Source: Candidatus Dechloromonas phosphorivorans | GTDB lineage: Bacteria; Pseudomonadota; Gammaproteobacteria; Burkholderiales; Rhodocyclaceae | DNA length: 64,000 nucleotides | Direction of reading: 5' to 3' | Assembly: GCA_016721185.1 (NCBI GenBank) | Contig: JADKIP010000005.1 | Span: 124,001 to 188,000 of the forward strand | Shown here: one piece after another, positions 28,392-36,808 of the stretch | Layout: every line of letters begins with the position of its first letter | How positions within the stretch are numbered: the first letter of the stretch is position 1 | Notes under the pieces: generated by a model | Told to the model about the DNA's origin: nothing | The model's database searches: none | The model's input: the letters and a program-made list of their open reading frames with translations, nothing else | Position numbers and translations under genes: made by a program

Positions 28392-28494
28392 GGTTGTTCG
28401 CAAAACACACCTAAACTACTGATTTGCATCGAAAACATGTTCTTTGCTATTCGGGGTTGTTCGCGGTAGTATTTCCGTACAGATTCCGTACGGA
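28392..28494. promoter_or_regulatory. Candidate integrase arm sites and int operator
   Basis: GGTTGTTCGC occurs twice as a direct repeat (28392-28401, 28455-28464). Next to the int start lies a half site TTCCGTAC followed by the palindrome TTCCGTACGGAA at 28483-28494. The pattern fits arm-type sites and autoregulation. Confidence 0.55.
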
Positions 28495-28502
28495 AAAACA
28501 CC

Positions 28503-29636
28503 ATGTCGATTGACCTGAAATCAAAGACCTCTCGCCTCGAACTGGCGCCCCGCCGCGAGCCCTATTGGGAACGCATCTCTGCTGGCTTTCATATCGGCTA
28601 CCGGAGGCTTGAATCTGGTGATGGAACTTGGATTGCTCGCATCAGATCCGATGATGGCAAGCAGAAGTACCAGGCCCTCGGCACATTCGATAAAAAGGAT
28701 GACGCTGAAACCGAAGCCAGGAAGTGGCGAGACCGACTTGATCAGGGTGTCACCAAAAGCGACACGACGGTCACGGACGCCTGCAAAGACTATGTGATTC
28801 GCCAGAAGACGGAAAAAGGCCCTGCCAGCGCGCGAGATGCCGAAATCAGGTTCAAGCGCCTCGTCTACGACAAGCCGATCGGCAAGATTCCGCTCTCAAA
28901 ACTCAAGACCACGGATGTTCGCAAGTGGGTGAATGACCAACTGGCAACAGACGACGATGATGACGATGAGGATCTTCGTAAATCGAAGGACTCCACGAAC
29001 CGCAACCTGGCCTCGTTCAAGGCCGCTCTGAACCTGGCCCTGAAAGATCGACTCGTTGCCACCGATGCCGGGTGGAAAACCATCACGCCATTCCGAAGCG
29101 TCGGCCGGCGCCGTGAATACATGCTGAAGCAAACCGAGCGGACCGCGCTACTCGCTGCCTGCCCCTTGGACCTTCAGCCTCTAGTGAAGGGTTTACTTCT
29201 CACCGCAGCTCGATCTGGCGAACTGGCAAAGTCAGTCGTCTCCGATTTCGACAAGAAGCACGGAACCATGATTCTCGCAGGCAAGACCGGCCGGCGAATT
29301 GTTACCCTCTCCACGGCCGCGCGGGTATTCATGGCCGAGCAGTGCATAGACAAGCTACCCGCCGCGCCGATCTTCTCAGACAGTTTCGGCAACGCCTGGA
29401 AAAAGGACGCCTGGAAAAAACCTTTCAAGGCGGCAGTCAAGAAATCCAAGCTGCCCGACAATATCGTCACGTACCACCTACGGCATGCGGCGATATCCGA
29501 GCTGCTCTTGAGTGGCATGCAGACAAGCCTGGTGGCGATGCTGGCCGGCACCTCAACGGCAATGATCGACAAGCACTATGGCCACCTGCAACACGAGCAG
29601 ACCCGCGTCATGCTGGATAGCGTCGCTATGATCTAA
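28503..29636 (+). CDS. int: Tyrosine-type site-specific integrase of the island
   Basis: A 377-residue recombinase that joins the att site in tRNA-Val. The catalytic residues are visible: Arg in LLLTAARSGELAK, Lys-strand LAGKTGRRIVTLS, the HxLR box VTYHLRHAAISELLLSGM, and Tyr in MIDKHYGHLQ. The N-terminal arm-binding domain (YQALGTFDKKDDAETEARKW) and an unusual run of Asp (seven D near residue 155) precede the catalytic part. Start ATG 28503, nine bases after the palindrome. Confidence 0.95.
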   Translation: MSIDLKSKTSRLELAPRREPYWERISAGFHIGYRRLESGDGTWIARIRSDDGKQKYQALGTFDKKDDAETEARKWRDRLDQGVTKSDTTVTDACKDYVIRQKTEKGPASARDAEIRFKRLVYDKPIGKIPLSKLKTTDVRKWVNDQLATDDDDDDEDLRKSKDSTNRNLASFKAALNLALKDRLVATDAGWKTITPFRSVGRRREYMLKQTERTALLAACPLDLQPLVKGLLLTAARSGELAKSVVSDFDKKHGTMILAGKTGRRIVTLSTAARVFMAEQCIDKLPAAPIFSDSFGNAWKKDAWKKPFKAAVKKSKLPDNIVTYHLRHAAISELLLSGMQTSLVAMLAGTSTAMIDKHYGHLQHEQTRVMLDSVAMI

Positions 29637-29697
29637 CTTTGTCGGCTCGCACTGGCGACGATACACTGTTCATCCATCCAGTTATCGGTTCGTCACC

Positions 29698-30003
29698 ATG
29701 CTCGTCGAAGTCCGCCTGATGCGTCACCAAGGCCGTCGCCTTCCCTGGCGCGACATCGACACCGGCAAAGCCTACCGCGGCGATCTGATGACCGTCTGCG
29801 CCACAGGAGGCGGTGACCGCCCTGTCGAGGCCAGGCTGGTCCTGACTGATGGCAAACCAAACTCGCTATTGCCGCCGCTCCACGAACCAATGCTGACCGG
29901 TTTCGGTGCCGATGTCTTCCACCTTCGCGGCATTGAGCGCCTGGAGTTAGCGGACGGCGTGCATGGGGTAGTCCAGGAGTGGCGGTGTACACCAGTTCGG
30001 TAA
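29698..30003 (+). CDS. Hypothetical protein
   Basis: A 101-residue protein, not recognised. The sequence alternates short strands (MLVEVRLMRHQGRRLPWRD, VEARLVLTDGKPNSLLP, DVFHLRGIERLEL) and looks like a small beta-rich fold. It follows the integrase by 61 bases. Real-gene status is supported by normal composition and lack of a better overlapping frame. Confidence 0.55.
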   Translation: MLVEVRLMRHQGRRLPWRDIDTGKAYRGDLMTVCATGGGDRPVEARLVLTDGKPNSLLPPLHEPMLTGFGADVFHLRGIERLELADGVHGVVQEWRCTPVR

Positions 30004-30009
30004 TTCTGT

Positions 30010-30333
30010 TCAGTCGCCCTGGAGCGCCCGATCAACTTCAGAGATAGAAACCTTCCCGAACTTGTTCAGCTTGAGCTGTCCCGCTTTGACCATCCGCGAG
30101 ACCGTCGCTCGGGAGACGCCGACCATCTCGGCGACCTGATCCTGGGTGACTTGGCTCGGCCGGGGGTGCGTCTCGGCGTAGAGTTGAACGGCTTTTAGGG
30201 CGATGCTCAGCGCGGTCGCTGCATCGACAGTCCCGTCAACTTGGCGAGCACTCCGGCGGCGGTCACCAATTCCGCGAGGTGGTCCGATATCCCGACGTCG
30301 TCTGTCTGCCCCTGATCTGCGCTCTACGCTCAC
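30010..30333 (-). CDS. Small HTH DNA-binding protein
   Basis: A 107-residue protein. The first 30 residues are very basic (RRSGADRRRRDIG, RRRSARQ); the C-terminal half is a helix-turn-helix (QDQVAEMVGVSRATVSRMVKAGQLKL) of the MerR/excisionase kind ending in SEVDRALQ. It may be a second recombination directionality factor or a repressor. The ATG overlaps the stop of the SRAP gene (ATGA), so the two are cotranslated. Confidence 0.7.
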   Translation of the reverse strand: MSVERRSGADRRRRDIGPPRGIGDRRRSARQVDGTVDAATALSIALKAVQLYAETHPRPSQVTQDQVAEMVGVSRATVSRMVKAGQLKLNKFGKVSISEVDRALQGD

Positions 30334-30923
30334 GGTGCGTCCTCTGTTCCGATTGGTTTAATGCACGCCAGGCCTTCAACCTTGCCGCTGTTGATTACCG
30401 GGCTTACTGGATAGGCGCTTATCACTTCAGCGCTGCACGGCCTGAGCACCGCCTTCAGTGCCTCGATATCCTGGTTGCCCGGGTCAAGCCAGGCGTCGTA
30501 CTGGTCTGGCGCCAGGATCACCGGCATGCGGTCGTGAATCGGCGCCATGACCTCGTTCGGTCCGGTCGTGATGATGCAGGTCGAGACGATCGTCTGGCCA
30601 TACGGTGCCTTCCAGGCAGCGAGCAGGCCAGCGAACGCGAAGAAATCAGCATCGGTTGGGTGGATGTAATAGGGCTGCTTCTTGCCGGCGACCGTCTCAC
30701 CACGGGCGTTGTTGAGTTTGCTTGTGGGCTCCTCGGCCCGTGAGGGGATCAAGCCCCAGCGGACCAGTTGCCCAACCCTGCCAGCGTCCGGCTTGAAGCG
30801 GATGACTGGTATCTGGCTTGTCGGCGCGATGTTGTAGCGCGGACCGAAGTCTGGGCAGGCCAGGAGCTGGAAGTGCTCGATCAGCCCCGCGGCTGTGGTG
30901 TTGAGGGCGTAGCGTCCGCACAT
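30330..30923 (-). CDS. SRAP-domain protein (YedK/HMCES-like) with internal deletion
   Basis: SRAP proteins form a covalent bond through Cys2 with abasic sites in single-stranded DNA. Here Cys2 (MCGRYAL), YNIAPTS, the Asn-Arg box NNARGETV and the His in PIHDRMPV are present. But 197 residues is short: the normal block between NARxETV and KKQPY, with RRCLxPxxGFYEW and the catalytic Glu, is missing; the text runs NNARGETVAGKKQPYYIHP directly. The loss is in frame and about 25 residues long. DNA cross-linking may remain while release or lyase chemistry is lost (inference). Confidence 0.88.
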   Translation of the reverse strand: MCGRYALNTTAAGLIEHFQLLACPDFGPRYNIAPTSQIPVIRFKPDAGRVGQLVRWGLIPSRAEEPTSKLNNARGETVAGKKQPYYIHPTDADFFAFAGLLAAWKAPYGQTIVSTCIITTGPNEVMAPIHDRMPVILAPDQYDAWLDPGNQDIEALKAVLRPCSAEVISAYPVSPVINSGKVEGLACIKPIGTEDAP

Positions 30924-31008
30924 TATTTAATAAATTGAAAAACCATCAAGGGTATCCACAAAGCATTCCAGCTATCATCGCAACCCATACTTCACACGGG
31001 AAGTCATC

Positions 31009-31827
31009 TTGGTATCCGCTGTTACCTTCTACATGGACGACTCTGGGACACGCCACCCTGATCGCAAAGTAACACTCGCGAAGCACGATCATGATTATTT
31101 CGCGCTAGGCGGTATCCTCGTCAACGATGAAGATGAATCCTTGGCCAAGGAGATGATCAAGTGTTTTAGATCCAAATGGCCGCAACTTGAAGGTATGCCG
31201 CTCCATTCAACGGAAATCAGGGGCTGCCACCAGAATTTTGCTTGGCTTGGCAAGGATGAAAATACCAAATACACCTTTTGGGCGGACCTTGAAAAACTGC
31301 TTCTGAGCCTGCCCGTTACTGGCCTAGCCTGTGTTATCGACCGTCCAGGGTACAACGCGAGGTATTCGGAGAAATATGGCCGGAGCAAATGGGCACTTTG
31401 CAAGAGTGCATTCTCTATTGCAATAGAGCGTGCCGCGAAATTTGCCGGGGCAAGGGATCGCAAACTTCGTGTCTATGTAGAAAAGTGCAACAAAGCTGAC
31501 GACCGTGCGATTCGAGACTACTACGACGACCTTGTAGACCAAGGCCACTATTTCAATGCGACAACAGCAGCGAAATACAATCCGATGGCCGCGGATAGTT
31601 TTTCCAATTCACTCTATGAATTCAGATTCAAAGAAAAATCATCACCGTTGATGCAAATCGCCGACTTATATCTCTGGCCCATCTGCATTGGCGGTTATGA
31701 CAGGAAGAACAGACCCTATTCGAGACTCGTCGAAGCAGGAAAGCTGGTTGAGTGTCGATTGCCCGCTGATAGAATTGCTGAACTCGGGACAAAATATTTC
31801 TGTTTTCAGGCAACTAACAACGCCTAG
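31009..31827 (+). CDS. DUF3800-domain protein
   Basis: A 272-residue protein that begins VTFYMDDSGTRHPD with an acidic pair in the first strand and continues FALGGILVND, TGLACVIDRPGY, FSIAIERAAKF, and MQIADLYLWPI near the end. These match the DUF3800 family, whose acidic residues suggest an RNase H-like nuclease fold; the family is common on mobile elements and in defence islands. The likely start is TTG 31009 after GGGAAG; an ATG at 31033 would remove the first strand residues. Confidence 0.85.
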   Translation: MVSAVTFYMDDSGTRHPDRKVTLAKHDHDYFALGGILVNDEDESLAKEMIKCFRSKWPQLEGMPLHSTEIRGCHQNFAWLGKDENTKYTFWADLEKLLLSLPVTGLACVIDRPGYNARYSEKYGRSKWALCKSAFSIAIERAAKFAGARDRKLRVYVEKCNKADDRAIRDYYDDLVDQGHYFNATTAAKYNPMAADSFSNSLYEFRFKEKSSPLMQIADLYLWPICIGGYDRKNRPYSRLVEAGKLVECRLPADRIAELGTKYFCFQATNNA

Positions 31828-31835
31828 AAACACAA

Positions 31836-31863
31836 AAGCCGAACACATCGCTGTATTCGGCTT
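31836..31863 (+). terminator. Possible terminator after the DUF3800 gene
   Basis: AAGCCGAA at 31836-31843 pairs with TTCGGCTT at 31856-31863. The T-run is short, so termination is only possible. Confidence 0.45.
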
Positions 31864-31975
31864 CTGCGCAGCCACCCTACGGTGACCTCGTGGGCCAGGC
31901 CCGATGCGGATACTATCAATCAGCTAGTCGACTAGTCCAATTAAAAAAATCTATTAAGAGTAAAGAATGTAATGG

Positions 31976-32224
31976 TCATTCCACATTCGCAAACCGCCCC
32001 TCTGCCCGCTTCGAGTCCTCCACCACCGCCTTGAGCAGCGCATTCCGCGCCACGCTCAGCCCATCCAGCTTGTGCCGCTTGTCTTCCGGCGAATCACCCG
32101 ACCGCCGAACTTCCCGCATCTCGGCATTGATATCGCGCAGCCGCTCGTTCGCCCGAGTGAGTGGCTTGTATTCGCTGGCCATCGGCGCATCGTTCATCTC
32201 GTCGGCAAGGTCACCGCGGCCCAT
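31976..32224 (-). CDS. Fragment of a large phage-type polyvalent protein (possible)
   Basis: An 82-residue reading with a helical, charged sequence (LTRANERLRDINAEMREVR, RHKLDGLSVARNALLKAV). Upstream in frame RRLHGTLRALDKMG continues the helix but without a start. It resembles C-terminal parts of large polyvalent proteins carried by phages and islands, and is probably a remnant. Confidence 0.4.
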   Translation of the reverse strand: MGRGDLADEMNDAPMASEYKPLTRANERLRDINAEMREVRRSGDSPEDKRHKLDGLSVARNALLKAVVEDSKRAEGRFANVE

Positions 32225-32693
32225 CTTGTCGAGCGCCCTGAGCGTGCCATGGAGCCGCCGGGCCGTAATACATTTCGTCGTACTTGGTTCTACTGGGGGT
32301 CACCACGCCGTTGTTATTCACGTCGACGTAAATGTGCCCTGGCAGTTCGGGGGTGCCGCTCTCGTGCGACACCAGATGCAGCTTCGCTCCGGTAAAGCCC
32401 AGCAGTTGATCCAGCTGCGCCACCTCCTGGCGGCGGGCGCTGGTTACGTCGAGGCTGTCTCCGACTCGATAGGGGAGGACGTCATGGCGGATGAATCCTG
32501 GTCCGAGGGCCTCCACGGCTTGTCGTACACTTTGCACAACGGGAACCCGATTGGCATCGGCGCCCACCAGTCGTCCGGGTTGTACGGCCGCAGCTGGGCT
32601 TTGTTGTAGCGGCGCTTGGCTTGCTTCATTGGTCTGCTCCGGCTCGTTCAAAGGCGCATTTTGCGCCTCCAGGGCCAGGATGTCTTGATCCAT
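32211..32693 (-). CDS. Hypothetical protein, probably a remnant
   Basis: A 160-residue reading. The first 50 residues are Gln/Ala/Pro-rich and low in complexity; the rest (QLDQLLGFTGAKLHLVSHE, GHIYVDVNNNGVVTPSRTKYDEMYYG) is more globular. It overlaps the fragment at 31976 and a third frame (32444-32629) also gives protein-like text, so this stretch looks like a decayed longer gene. No function can be assigned. Confidence 0.35.
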   Translation of the reverse strand: MDQDILALEAQNAPLNEPEQTNEASQAPLQQSPAAAVQPGRLVGADANRVPVVQSVRQAVEALGPGFIRHDVLPYRVGDSLDVTSARRQEVAQLDQLLGFTGAKLHLVSHESGTPELPGHIYVDVNNNGVVTPSRTKYDEMYYGPAAPWHAQGARQDGPR

Positions 32694-32905
32694 TTGTCTT
32701 AGCGCATACCCGACATCGAGACGATCGAGTTCGATGCTTTCCTTTGAACTGTCGATCCGGTGGTAACTTTTTAGGATGTTGGAAATTTAGCCGATTCTGC
32801 CGTCGGTTGCGGAAGGCGTAGGCACTCCCTGCGCATTTCCCAAGTGCCTGCCAACTATCTTTCAGACTAATCGGAGATACCATATGGAATATTCCAGGGG
32901 GAAGC

Positions 32906-34714
32906 ATGGACACAAAAATCAGGATTGAAAACTTGCTGAAATCAGCAATTGGTGCGTTCGGACCTTGCCTACTTGCACTGACACTTAGCCTTGTCGGCTG
33001 TGGCGAGTCAACAACCTTATCTGAGAAAAAATCTGCTTCGATGGTTCTTCAGCGGGAGCCGGATCCGTTAGCCGAACTTCAAAAACGTGCGGATGCCGGT
33101 GAAGCGAAAGCGCAATTTGAGTTGGGACTGGAATATCGCCGCGGCAAGATCGCCACCAAAGATATTGCCAAGTCACTTGCGTGGTTTGAGAAAGCGGCAA
33201 GCCAAGGCTATGCCGATGCTCAGGCTGAACTTGGGATTGCGTACATCGACGGATTAGGGGTAGAGCGAAACAAAATAAAAGCCATTGAGTTGTGGGAGAA
33301 GGCTGCGCTACAGGGAAACGCTCAAGCAAATGTAAATCTCGGATACGTCTATCAGGAATACTCCTACAACGAACACGGCGATCCACTAGCATACACTTCT
33401 GAAAAATCTGCCAAATATTTTGATAAAGCTTTCAAGTTGCTTCTACCTGAATCTGAAAAAGGGGATGCAAGGGCGCAGCGAAGTTTAGGCGTGCTGTACG
33501 AATACGGCTGGGGGGTGGAAAATGATACAGAAAAGGCAGTTGAGTGGTATAGGAAGGCGGCAAATCAGGATGATCAAACCGCTCAGTCGATGCTTGCAGG
33601 AATGCTAGCGCATGGTCTGGGAACAGCAAAAGACATACTCAAAGCCATCGAGTGGTATCAAAAGGCTGCCGAAAAAGGCGACATAAAAGCGCAAGTAGCA
33701 CTGGGTTCAATATACGCCAAAGGAGAGGGTACTCCCCGGAATCAAGCTTTGTCTTCCGAGTGGTATCTAAAAGCAGCCCACCAAGGGGATGTTGATGCTC
33801 AGTATATTGTTTTTTATCGCTATAAGAATGGCGTTGGAGCCATGCCAGATTATGTTCTTGCTTATGCTTGGCTAAATATCCTACTTGCAAATATAAATTT
33901 GGAAGAAAAGGCGCGAGAAGAGTTGGAGTCTCAAAGGGTCTATTTTGAACGTCGATTAAAGCCCGACGCACTTGCTGAAGCACAAAGACTTTCATCAGAC
34001 TGGAAAAAAGGACAATCTCTTGCTAGGGTTGATGCCCCATTTACGGAAAAGAATGGCTCCGCCAGTAGCGACCGTCAGCTATTTAAAACCGGAACCGGAA
34101 CCATGTTCATCGTTAGCAAGACCGGCGACGCTGTTACAAATCATCACGTTGCCGGCGAGTGCAAGGAAGTTCGAATCGCTGGGCGTGATGGCTCGGTGAA
34201 GGTTGTTACTACCGACAAGGTGAATGACCTAGCCCTTATAAAACTCTCCGGCAATGTCGAAGACACAGCGCCGATAGCTGCGGAACCAGCAAAGATACGT
34301 CAGGGCGAAGAGATAGTTGTCTTTGGTTTTCCATTGACCTGGGCACTGTCATCCGGCGGCAATCTAACTCCTGGCGTCATAAGTGCCATAACAGGGCTTG
34401 ATAACAACACAAACCAGATTCAAATTACTGCACCAATTCAGCCGGGTTCCAGTGGAAGTCCCGTAATGAATAGCAAAGGTGAAGTTGTTGGTGTGGTGGC
34501 AGCAAAACTGTCTGATGCGAAGATGGCAAAATTAACAGGAGGAATTGGTCAGAACGTGAATTTTGCCGTGAGCGGCCAGACTCTAAAGGCGTTTCTTGAT
34601 GCCAATAAAATTGCTTACAAGGATGGATCGGGGTTTGCTTTTAGCAACAAGAGCAAAGCTGACCTTGCCGATGATGCTAGGAGATGGACTTTACTTGTCG
34701 AGTGTTGGAAGTAG
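32906..34714 (+). CDS. Lipoprotein with Sel1 repeats and a trypsin-like protease domain
   Basis: A 602-residue protein. The N-terminus is a lipoprotein signal (LLALTLSLVGC, about residue 32). Residues 55-330 carry about seven Sel1-type repeats (for example AQFELGLEYRRGKIATKDI, AQRSLGVLYEYGWGVEND, AQVALGSIYAKGEGTPRN), which bind partner proteins. Residues 390-560 form a trypsin-like domain with His in VTNHHVAG, Asp in VNDLALIKL and Ser in QPGSSGSPV. A membrane-anchored sensor plus protease is implied. The ATG at 32906 follows AGGGGGAAGC. Its codon use is more AT-rich than the chromosomal genes. Confidence 0.88.
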   Translation: MDTKIRIENLLKSAIGAFGPCLLALTLSLVGCGESTTLSEKKSASMVLQREPDPLAELQKRADAGEAKAQFELGLEYRRGKIATKDIAKSLAWFEKAASQGYADAQAELGIAYIDGLGVERNKIKAIELWEKAALQGNAQANVNLGYVYQEYSYNEHGDPLAYTSEKSAKYFDKAFKLLLPESEKGDARAQRSLGVLYEYGWGVENDTEKAVEWYRKAANQDDQTAQSMLAGMLAHGLGTAKDILKAIEWYQKAAEKGDIKAQVALGSIYAKGEGTPRNQALSSEWYLKAAHQGDVDAQYIVFYRYKNGVGAMPDYVLAYAWLNILLANINLEEKAREELESQRVYFERRLKPDALAEAQRLSSDWKKGQSLARVDAPFTEKNGSASSDRQLFKTGTGTMFIVSKTGDAVTNHHVAGECKEVRIAGRDGSVKVVTTDKVNDLALIKLSGNVEDTAPIAAEPAKIRQGEEIVVFGFPLTWALSSGGNLTPGVISAITGLDNNTNQIQITAPIQPGSSGSPVMNSKGEVVGVVAAKLSDAKMAKLTGGIGQNVNFAVSGQTLKAFLDANKIAYKDGSGFAFSNKSKADLADDARRWTLLVECWK

Positions 34715-34906
34715 CGTAAGGATTCAGTCGCAAAAGCAGACACCGTGTCTTCTTTGCCGCATAGAGGAAATTTTCCATAGCGCCGGATCGTGTTTCCCGT
34801 AATAGAACATCTTTGACAAGATCAACCGATAGGCATACATTGATGGTCATGCGCCGATTTGAGTTTCAGCTTGCGGGCGCTTTATAAATGCAGCTAAAGC
34901 GGTGTC

Positions 34907-34942
34907 AAACCCGTTCTAGTGCGCAAGCCTGAACGGGTTTTT
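34907..34942 (+). terminator. Terminator before the first RNA leader
   Basis: AAACCCGTTC and GAACGGGTTT form a 10-bp stem followed by TT. It separates the Sel1-protease gene from the leader-controlled genes. Confidence 0.8.
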
Positions 34943-34954
34943 GCATTCTGGCGT

Positions 34955-35035
34955 GGCCCACCGCACGGGCCGGGGAGATTTACACCGACTTGCCATCCCC
35001 GTCATTCGACACCATGGCTAAAGAGGAGAAGCAGC
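34955..35035 (+). promoter_or_regulatory. Structured RNA leader, copy A
   Basis: First of three related 80-nt leaders. Hairpin P1 is GGCCC-ACCGCAC-GGGCC at 34955-34971; then GATTTACACC-ACTTG; a long stem GCCAT / ATGGC encloses the small hairpin GTC-ATTC-GAC; then TAAAGAGGAG, the ribosome binding site, ends just before the ATG at 35036. The other copies change paired bases on both sides. Confidence 0.72.
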
Positions 35036-35425
35036 ATGCAACGTACCGATTGGAATTTCCAATACAGGGCCAGCCAGATCGCTGAAGCAACCCGCAGCAA
35101 GATCGACGACCACCAGGCGCGCCTGACCTTCTGGAAGGCAAACCGCGAAGCGGTACTGGCGACCATCCGCTTGGAAGGCATCGAAGTTGACGAGAAGATC
35201 GTCCTCGCCTTCCAAAGCTCGAAGGCACGTGACTGGGATCGCGATGGCCAGGTGGTCATCCGCAATGACCTGCAAAAAGCAGTGCAGGAGATTTACGATA
35301 AGTTGCGCGACCACCCTGAGGAACTCAGCGAGTTCAAGGCCTGGAAACAGGTGTTGCTGGCCCACCCCGAAGCCCCCCTGCCGCTCGACATTCAGGACTG
35401 GCTGCATTTCTTCGGAAGGCACTGA
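35036..35425 (+). CDS. Hypothetical island protein, upstream partner of sirtuin
   Basis: A 129-residue protein, mostly helical and charged (YRASQIAEATRSKIDDHQARL, NDLQKAVQEIYDKL). Not recognised. It starts at ATG 35036 behind AAAGAGGAG of leader A, and its stop is one base before the GTG start of the sirtuin gene, so the two are made together. It might be a partner or substrate of the sirtuin, which is inference from the coupling only. Confidence 0.75.
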   Translation: MQRTDWNFQYRASQIAEATRSKIDDHQARLTFWKANREAVLATIRLEGIEVDEKIVLAFQSSKARDWDRDGQVVIRNDLQKAVQEIYDKLRDHPEELSEFKAWKQVLLAHPEAPLPLDIQDWLHFFGRH

Positions 35426-35426
35426 G

Positions 35427-36251
35427 GTGACCATCACTGCAGAACAGATCGACGCCTGCCACCAGGCCATTCAACAGGCGGACGGGCTGCTGATTACAGC
35501 CGGTGCTGGTCTGGGGGTCGATTCCGGCCTACCTGATTTCCGTGGCGACGGGGGCTTCTGGAAACACTATCCGGCGCTCGGGCGCCGAGGGATCGACTTC
35601 TCCAGTATTGCGTCGCCCGCCGCGTTCAAGGACAACGCCCGGTTGGCTTGGGGCTTTTACGGTCATCGATTGAATTTGTACCGAAGAACACTCCCCCACG
35701 ATGGCTTCACCATTTTGAAACGCATTGGGGAATCCCTACCGCAGGGGACGTTCGTTTTTACGAGTAATGTCGATGGCCAGTTTCAGAAAGCTGGATTCTC
35801 GGGCGAGCGCGTGGCCGAGGTGCACGGCTCGATCCATCATCTGCAGTGTGTCACGGGCTGCCGGGATGACATCTGGCCAGCCGATGACTTTGAACCGGTG
35901 GTTGACGACGAGAACTGCTTGCTGACCTCGCCATTCCCGGTCTGTCCGCACTGTGGCGCTCTCGCCAGACCAAATATTTTAATGTTTGGTGACTGGCAGT
36001 GGTGTGGTCATCGCTCGGCGGCACAAAATGCTGCCCTGGGCAGTTGGCTCGGCAAGGTCGAACGATTACTCGTGATCGAGTTGGGGGCCGGAACCAGCAT
36101 TCCAACGGTCAGAAGGCTGGGTGAGTCGATCAATGGCACGCTGATCCGCATCAACCCGCGTGAGGCCGATGCCCATCGAGCGTGCGATATTTCGATACGT
36201 TGTGGTGCCCTGACCGCACTGAAGCAAATTGAGCAGGCCTGGCAATTCTGA
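35427..36251 (+). CDS. SIR2-family NAD-dependent protein deacylase
   Basis: A 274-residue sirtuin. The NAD-binding motif is ITAGAGLGVDSGLPDFRG, followed by FVFTSNVDGQFQKAGF, the catalytic His in VAEVHGSIHHLQC, a zinc site with Cys in CVTGC and CPHCGALARPNILMFGD, and the closing IELGAGTSIPTVR and INP segments. All catalytic residues of a deacylase are present, unlike the NADase-only SIR2 domains of many defence proteins. GTG 35427 follows the preceding stop directly and depends on translational coupling. Confidence 0.92.
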   Translation: MTITAEQIDACHQAIQQADGLLITAGAGLGVDSGLPDFRGDGGFWKHYPALGRRGIDFSSIASPAAFKDNARLAWGFYGHRLNLYRRTLPHDGFTILKRIGESLPQGTFVFTSNVDGQFQKAGFSGERVAEVHGSIHHLQCVTGCRDDIWPADDFEPVVDDENCLLTSPFPVCPHCGALARPNILMFGDWQWCGHRSAAQNAALGSWLGKVERLLVIELGAGTSIPTVRRLGESINGTLIRINPREADAHRACDISIRCGALTALKQIEQAWQF

Positions 36252-36259
36252 ATCGGGTT

Positions 36260-36337
36260 GGCCCACCTCACGGGCCTGGCGATTTACACCCACTTGCTGG
36301 CCAGCCGATTCGGCAAACAGCTAAAAAGGAGAATATC
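36260..36337 (+). promoter_or_regulatory. Structured RNA leader, copy B
   Basis: P1 is GGCCC-ACCTCAC-GGGCC at 36260-36276, then GATTTACACCCACTTG, an outer stem GCTG / CAGC, an inner hairpin CCG-ATT-CGG, and TAAAAAGGAG before the TTG start at 36338. Both inner stems differ from copy A but keep pairing. Confidence 0.72.
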
Positions 36338-36679
36338 TTGAGTGCTTACATTTGTTCAGATCGTCACATTGCGACGATCGCCACCTACTACGTCAGCCTG
36401 CTCGGAGCGGGCGATGCCCAAGAGATCGCGGATGCTCTGCTGGCCTGCAATATCGCCAGCGTCAATTACTACTACGACCAAGCAACCCCGATTAAGCCCT
36501 GCTGCCTGGATGCGGTTGCACCCGAACTCAGCTTCCCGGATCTCGTGGCGCTCTGCGAATGCTTGGACTACCAGTCCTGCGAGTTGCCAGACTACACCCA
36601 CCCGCTACTTGAGGCGATCACCGCCCAGTTCAGAGTGAATTGCCGGCACAACGTCAAGTCGGCCCTCTGGAGCATCTGA
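36338..36679 (+). CDS. Hypothetical island protein (TTG start)
   Basis: A 113-residue protein, MSAYICSDRHIATIATYYV at the start and FPDLVALCECLDYQSCELPDY near the end. It resembles small proteins seen in integrative elements but I cannot name a family. The TTG start is fixed by the ribosome binding site AAAAAGGAG of leader B, 7 bases upstream; no ATG is placed as well. Unusually rich in Cys and Tyr. Confidence 0.75.
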   Translation: MSAYICSDRHIATIATYYVSLLGAGDAQEIADALLACNIASVNYYYDQATPIKPCCLDAVAPELSFPDLVALCECLDYQSCELPDYTHPLLEAITAQFRVNCRHNVKSALWSI

Positions 36680-36808
36680 TCCGCCCCCCAGCCGGCAAAT
36701 CTGGGCAATCCATCGACTCAGCACGGACACCAATTCCGCCTTGGTCACTGCCGATGAGACCCATCCGGCAGGCGTAAGCAAGTCGAGAAATTTCAGCACT
36801 TTAAGGTT

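Noticed and set aside
32444..32629. 61-codon frame (AKRRYNKAQLRPYNPDDWW)
   Set aside because: Protein-like in places, but it overlaps two other weak frames and has no start signal; treated as part of a decayed region.
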